From Frankia alni (GTDB taxonomy: Bacteria > Actinomycetota > Actinomycetes > Frankiales > Frankiaceae): a DNA stretch of 62,670 nt. The position numbers were made by a program, and so were the translations under genes. Position 1 is the stretch's first letter. Each line of letters opens with the position of its first letter. Positions 59,099 to 62,670 of the stretch are shown here, piece by piece. Where the stretch lies: assembly GCA_026225295.1 (NCBI GenBank), contig JAMFSN010000104.1:1-62670 (forward strand), given 5' to 3'. The notes beneath the pieces were generated by a model. That model ran no database searches. It worked only from the letters and a program-made list of their open reading frames with translations, and was not told where the DNA came from.

Positions 59099-60505
59099 GT
59101 GCCAGACAACGACCTGCCGCCCACGACCTTCATCGTCTTCGGGGCCACCGGTGACCTCGCGCACCGCATGGTCCTGCCCGCGTTCTGGGAGCTGGCCGAC
59201 GCCGGGCTCCTACCGACCGATTGGCGGCTGGTCGGGAACGGGCGGGGGGATGTCGCCCACGAGGATTTCCGGACCCGGCTCCGGGACAGCATCCGGGCCG
59301 CCGGCGGGAAACCGGAGGGGACGACCTGGGACGAGTTCGCGGCCCGGTGTTTCTTCGCCGGCGGTGGCTTCGACCCGGGTGATCCACACGATCTGGGCGC
59401 CGCCGTGGCCAAGGCCGACGAAGCCCTCGGCGGGTCGCCTCAGCGGGTCTTCTACCTGGCCGTTCCGCCCAGCGCGTTCGCCGATCTGACCACCGCGATC
59501 GGGAACCACGGACTCGCCGAGCGGGCCCGGGTGGTCTACGAGAAGCCCTTCGGGACCTCGATGGAGTCGTTCCGGGCGCTGGACCAGACGGTGCACCAGG
59601 TCCTCCAGGAGGACCAGGTTTTCCGGATCGACCATTTCCTGGGCAAGGAGACGACCCAGGACATTCACACTGTCCGCTTCGCCAACGGATTGTTCGAACG
59701 GTCCTGGGACGCCACCAACGTGGCCGCGGTGCAGGTTGACGTGCCCGAGACGCTCGACGTGGCCAACCGGGCGGCCTTTTACGACGCCACCGGCGCCATC
59801 CTCGACATGCTTGTGACCCACCTGTTCCAGCTGGTGGCCGAAATTGCCATGGAGGTGCCGCGGACGCTCGACGCGGAGCACATCGGGGCGGCCCGGGAAG
59901 CGATCATCCGCTGTTTCCGGCCCCTGGCGTCACAGGATGTCGTCCTCGGTCAGTACGAGGGTTACACCGACATTGAGGGCGTGCCCGAGAACAGCACGAC
60001 GGAGACGTTCGTCGCGGCCCGGCTGTGGATCGACAACGACCGCTGGCGGGGCGTCCCGTTTCTGCTCCGGACCGGCAAATGCCTGGCCGAGAGTCATCAG
60101 CGGGTCAGTGTCATCTTCCGGTCGCCCGAGAATTCCCTGCACGGGGAGCTTCCCCGCCCGGGCACGGTGCTGTCGTTCGAGTTGTCGGGAACCGGATCGA
60201 TCTCCCTGTCGATGGTGGGTAACCGGCCGGCGCCGGCCAAGGGGCTCGCCTCCCTCACCACGGCGGTGGCGCTCGACGAGGGCTTCCACGCGGAGATCCT
60301 GCCGCCCTACGCGCGGCTGCTACACAACATTCTGGCTGGTGACCGGTCCGCATTCACCCGTCCGGACGGCCTCGAGAGCGTGTGGGAGACCGCCCGGCCG
60401 CTCCTCGACGCCAAGCCGAAGCCCGAGCCGTACGAGCGGGGTTCCTGGGGGCCGGCCAGGGCTACCGCCCTGGCGGGCGACATCGGCTGGCTGCTGGGCC
60501 CCTAG
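59099..60505 (+). CDS. zwf: Glucose-6-phosphate dehydrogenase
   Basis: A 468-residue enzyme that oxidises glucose-6-phosphate to 6-phosphogluconolactone, the entry to the oxidative pentose phosphate pathway. FIVFGATGDLAHR (about 11-23) binds NADP. EKPFG and RIDHFLGKE (176-184) hold the substrate-binding and catalytic residues. WRGVPFLLRTGKCLAE is also family-typical. The GTG at 59099 (VPDNDLPPTTF) fits the start of homology; a TTG at 59045 is possible but has weak support. Other pathway genes are not next to it, so it may be an extra isoform. Confidence 0.94.
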   Translation: MPDNDLPPTTFIVFGATGDLAHRMVLPAFWELADAGLLPTDWRLVGNGRGDVAHEDFRTRLRDSIRAAGGKPEGTTWDEFAARCFFAGGGFDPGDPHDLGAAVAKADEALGGSPQRVFYLAVPPSAFADLTTAIGNHGLAERARVVYEKPFGTSMESFRALDQTVHQVLQEDQVFRIDHFLGKETTQDIHTVRFANGLFERSWDATNVAAVQVDVPETLDVANRAAFYDATGAILDMLVTHLFQLVAEIAMEVPRTLDAEHIGAAREAIIRCFRPLASQDVVLGQYEGYTDIEGVPENSTTETFVAARLWIDNDRWRGVPFLLRTGKCLAESHQRVSVIFRSPENSLHGELPRPGTVLSFELSGTGSISLSMVGNRPAPAKGLASLTTAVALDEGFHAEILPPYARLLHNILAGDRSAFTRPDGLESVWETARPLLDAKPKPEPYERGSWGPARATALAGDIGWLLGP

Positions 60506-60525
60506 TCGCCGGGCCCCTAGTCGCC
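60492..60525. repeat. 15-nt tandem duplication at the end of zwf
   Basis: GGGCCCCTAGTCGCC occurs twice in a row, so the zwf stop codon TAG is present in both copies. Read into the next gene remnant, this suggests a small local duplication. Confidence 0.8.
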
Positions 60526-60532
60526 GGGCCGG

Positions 60533-60962
60533 CAGGGGCGGGCCCGGTGGGCTCGGCGGGTGTGGGGCGCCCTCGGAAGGTCTCGCGGGCCGGGTCGACG
60601 CGGGCCGGAACGACTACGGCCTGTCCTTCGGCCCGAGCAACGTCGGGATCTGGACGGTTGGCCTCGCGGTCGAACTCGCGGACGGCCCCCGCGCCGTCGC
60701 CCGGGCCCGCGCCTTGCCTATCGACCCGGCCACCCCACCCAACCGGGTCGGCCACCACTACATCGACCTCGCCCGGGGTCAACTCCTGGCCGGTAATCAT
60801 CACGCGGCGCTGGATGCGCTTCTGGCGGCCCGTCGGATCAGCCCTCAGCAGGTCCGGCACCACCCGATGGTCCGCGAAACCGTCCACACCCTCGCTCTCG
60901 CGGAGAAACGGTCATCCGAAACGTTGCGCGGCCTGGCCGCCTGGATCGGAATAGACGAGTAG
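60533..60962 (+). pseudogene. Remnant of an XRE-family regulator, C-terminal end only
   Basis: The frame encodes AGRNDYGLSFGPSNVGIWTV, ALPIDPATPPNRVGHHYIDL and AARRISPQQVRHHPMVRETV, ending AAWIGIDE. This matches the last 120 or so residues of actinobacterial XRE/TPR regulators, which are usually about 400 residues with an N-terminal helix-turn-helix. No start codon or helix-turn-helix is found in frame; upstream lies zwf. So the N-terminal two-thirds are missing. Possibly the deletion is joined at the 15-nt duplication. Confidence 0.7.
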
Positions 60963-61094
60963 CACCACGGTCTCGGCGGGAACGTCGATCGGCCGTTACC
61001 GGCCGCCTAAGGGCATTCCGTAACGCTGGGAAATGGTATGCCGTCCTGGATCAGGAAACGCCCGGCCCGTCAGGAGCGGCCTGAAATGGGGGCT

Positions 61095-61586
61095 TCACGC
61101 AGGATCAGGATCGGTAGTGGGGTGATTGGCGGCGAACCGCTCGATCCAGCGCCGCTGTCCGCGCGTTTCGATCGCCCGGGGTCGGTAGCAGCGGCGGGTC
61201 CAGGCCACGGCGTCGGCGCTGGACTGCCCGGTCAGAACGACCATGCAGGCGATGACCGTCCCCGTGCGGCCGGTGCCACCACCGCAGGCCACCTCGACGC
61301 GACGGCCGGACCGGGCGAGCCGGTAGGCCCGTTCAACGGCGGCTATGGCGTGGTGATCGTCGCGCGGGACGCGAAAGTCGGGCCAGTCGACCCACTCCGC
61401 CGGCCAGTCGGGCCGCCATGGTTGCCGTCGAAGTCCTCGGCCACCATCCGGGTCCGGCTGGCGGCCGAGGTAAAGCCCGAAGTCGGGAGCCGGACCGTCG
61501 GGCACCGGCTCCCGTCGACCTCGCCCGCGGATCAGCGTGCCGTCGGGCAGGGCGATTGCCCCGCGGAGCGGTTCGACCATGCCCAC
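61095..61586 (-). CDS. Protein-tyrosine-phosphatase-like protein
   Basis: A 163-residue protein with the P-loop VACGGGTGRTGT: Cys101 and Arg107 form CX5R. WVDWPDFRVPRDDHHAI holds Asp residues that may be the general acid, and the QSSADAVAWTRRCYRPRAIE helix is typical of the dual-specificity-like fold. It most resembles small bacterial phosphatases of the PTP superfamily that act on phosphotyrosine, phosphosugars or inositides. GTG start at 61586, or ATG at 61580. Convergent with the XRE remnant, and divergent from the enoyl-CoA hydratase gene. Confidence 0.85.
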   Translation of the reverse strand: MGMVEPLRGAIALPDGTLIRGRGRREPVPDGPAPDFGLYLGRQPDPDGGRGLRRQPWRPDWPAEWVDWPDFRVPRDDHHAIAAVERAYRLARSGRRVEVACGGGTGRTGTVIACMVVLTGQSSADAVAWTRRCYRPRAIETRGQRRWIERFAANHPTTDPDPA

Positions 61587-61702
61587 ATCCTGCCGCCTCA
61601 GCGGGGCCGGCCGCCGGCCCTGGTCAAACTCGCTGCCCCGCCACTAGCGTCGGCTCGGCTCAGGAGACGTCGACGCAGCTCAGGTGAGATGGGGGACGAC
61701 GG

Positions 61703-62515
61703 ATGACAGATGATCTGGGCGCGGCCGGGTTGCGGTTCGAGCGGGACGGCGCGGTCGGTTGGTGCATCATCGATCGGCCGGCGGCGCGCAACGCGCTGAC
61801 GCCGGCCATGTACTTCGGCCTCAAGCGGGCCGTGCGACTGGTCAACACCGACCCCGAACTGGCCGCGTTGATCATTACCGGCACCGGCGACGTGTTCGCC
61901 CCGGGCGGCGACCTCGGTGGGCGCTCGGAGCCGGGTGACGCCGTCCTGCCCGACCTGGGCGGTGCCGACATCCTGCCCTTCCTGACGATCCGCGACAGCC
62001 GGGCGCCGGTGGTCGCGGCGGTCAACGGGATCTGCCAGGCCGGTGGGCTGCTGATCGCGATGATGTCCGACGTGGCGGTGGTCAGCGACCGGGCCACGTT
62101 CCGGGTCCCCGAGCTGCTGCGCGGCATCCCCGACGCCACCTACGCCGCCGTCCTGCCCGCCCACGTCGGGCTGGCCGTGGCCCGGGACCTGCTGCTGTCG
62201 GCTCGCCGGTTCGACGCCGCCGAAGCGCTGCGGCTGGGACTCATCAGCCGGGTCGTCCCCCACGACCAGTTGCGGGAAGCCGCGGTGCAGGCCGTCGGGG
62301 AGATCCTGCAGACCGGGCCGGCCGCTCGTACGCACGTCAAGCGCATGCTCAACGAGCGCTACGGACTCATCGATTACCAGACGATGTTCTGGTCCCTCGA
62401 GCAGTCGCCGGAACCCCGTGAAGGCATGCGCGCCTTCATGGAGAAGCGGGCTCCGGAGTGGGTCCCGGACCAGTTCGCCGACGACCGGTCCGCCGGGAGC
62501 AAGGGACGCCCGTGA
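61703..62515 (+). CDS. Enoyl-CoA hydratase/isomerase family protein
   Basis: A 270-residue crotonase-fold protein. WCIIDRPAARNALTPAMYFG and ALIITGTGDVFAPGGDLGG form the first half of the CoA site and oxyanion hole. PVVAAVNGICQAGGLLIAMM is the second. The catalytic glutamates of classical hydratases are not both obvious (VPELLRGIPDATYAAVLPAHVG), so isomerase or other crotonase activity is possible. GGGGGACG precedes the ATG at 61703. May belong with acyl-CoA catabolism as in the first operon, but it is far away. Stop only 7 bp from that of the convergent gene. Confidence 0.92.
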   Translation: MTDDLGAAGLRFERDGAVGWCIIDRPAARNALTPAMYFGLKRAVRLVNTDPELAALIITGTGDVFAPGGDLGGRSEPGDAVLPDLGGADILPFLTIRDSRAPVVAAVNGICQAGGLLIAMMSDVAVVSDRATFRVPELLRGIPDATYAAVLPAHVGLAVARDLLLSARRFDAAEALRLGLISRVVPHDQLREAAVQAVGEILQTGPAARTHVKRMLNERYGLIDYQTMFWSLEQSPEPREGMRAFMEKRAPEWVPDQFADDRSAGSKGRP

Positions 62516-62522
62516 ACGCCGG

Positions 62523-62670
62523 TCAGGTGTTCCGCAGGGTGTTGAGGACGGCGTCGGTGAGTTCGGGGCGGCAGATGAGGAGGTCGGGGAGGTAGGGGTT
62601 GGGTTGGTTGTAGTGCAGGGGGGTGCCGTCGAGGCGGGAGACGTGTAGGCCGGTGGCGGCGGCGACGGCG
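62523..62670 (-). CDS. 3'(2'),5'-bisphosphate nucleotidase / inositol monophosphatase-like, 3' end
   Basis: Only the last 48 codons are inside the window, reading AVAAATGLHVSRLDGTPLHY, then NQPNPYLPDLLICRPELTDA and a stop at 62523-62525. LHVSRLDG-type sequence followed by a PYLPDLLICRPEL end is typical of actinobacterial CysQ-like members of the inositol-phosphatase family, which recycle PAP or related phosphates. The catalytic metal motif lies beyond the window, so function rests on the C-terminus alone. Confidence 0.72.
   Translation of the reverse strand, partial: AVAAATGLHVSRLDGTPLHYNQPNPYLPDLLICRPELTDAVLNTLRNT

Overview
This window is about 62.7 kb of very GC-rich DNA with dense coding on both strands, many GTG starts and 4-nt start/stop overlaps. 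It looks like the chromosome of a high-GC actinomycete (Actinomycetota). Supporting marks are an Lsr2 nucleoid protein, an actinobacterial-type SoxR locus, an ECF42-type sigma factor with a DGPF partner, a MEDS/HATPase anti-sigma-like protein, UPF0157/GrpB, and XRE-type TPR regulators. I saw no rRNA, tRNA, insertion sequence, CRISPR array or prophage. The genus cannot be fixed from the sequence alone.

Layout. 0.1-3.3 kb: a minus-strand lipid-catabolism operon (SDR, then two acyl-CoA dehydrogenases that look like a heteromeric pair). 3.3-5.8 kb: SoxR divergent from an SDR and a divergent QueA homologue, with a perfect 16-bp palindrome between them. 6.2-8.7 kb: Tex. 9.0-11.5 kb: a small membrane protein, a stand-alone LanC-like cyclase and a GrpB-family protein. 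11.5-15.8 kb: an ABC-F ATPase and a Ski2-like helicase with one frameshift. 15.9-22.7 kb: signalling, with a TPR protein, a MEDS-HATPase protein, an unknown membrane protein, and a histidine kinase with a CRP-like sensor paired with a receiver-glutaredoxin-thioredoxin-reductase fusion. 23-27 kb: ATP-dependent DNA ligase, a frameshifted MFS exporter and its HxlR regulator. 27-34.5 kb: lipoproteins, an I36-type secreted protein, peptide deformylase and small enzymes. 34.5-36.6 kb: a Tat-exported ferritin-like pair plus a cupredoxin lipoprotein. 37-37.5 kb: GlsB/CsbD stress genes behind a SigB-like promoter. 37.6-40 kb: a TetR-controlled ABC-2 exporter. 40-48.4 kb: a regulator followed by a translationally coupled operon of a giant Ser/Thr-rich membrane protein, a GH16-GH26 double glycosidase and a GH16 glycosidase. 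49-50.6 kb: TetR and Lsr2. 50.8-57.6 kb: UvrD-like helicase, sedolisin, ECF42/DGPF pair, aldo-keto reductase and a truncated NTF2-like gene. 57.7-62.7 kb: secreted HAF-repeat protein, glucose-6-phosphate dehydrogenase, an XRE-regulator remnant, a PTP-type phosphatase, enoyl-CoA hydratase and the 3' end of a CysQ-like phosphatase.

Most unusual are the 41-47 kb glycosidase/stalk operon, the ferritin-ferritin-cupredoxin operon, the LanC-like enzyme with a Cys-Cys-Gly zinc site, the QueA homologue with altered core motifs, and the two-component pair whose output is an oxidoreductase. Two genes (helicase and MFS exporter) carry single-base frameshifts in GC-rich tracts. These may be assembly errors or real decay.
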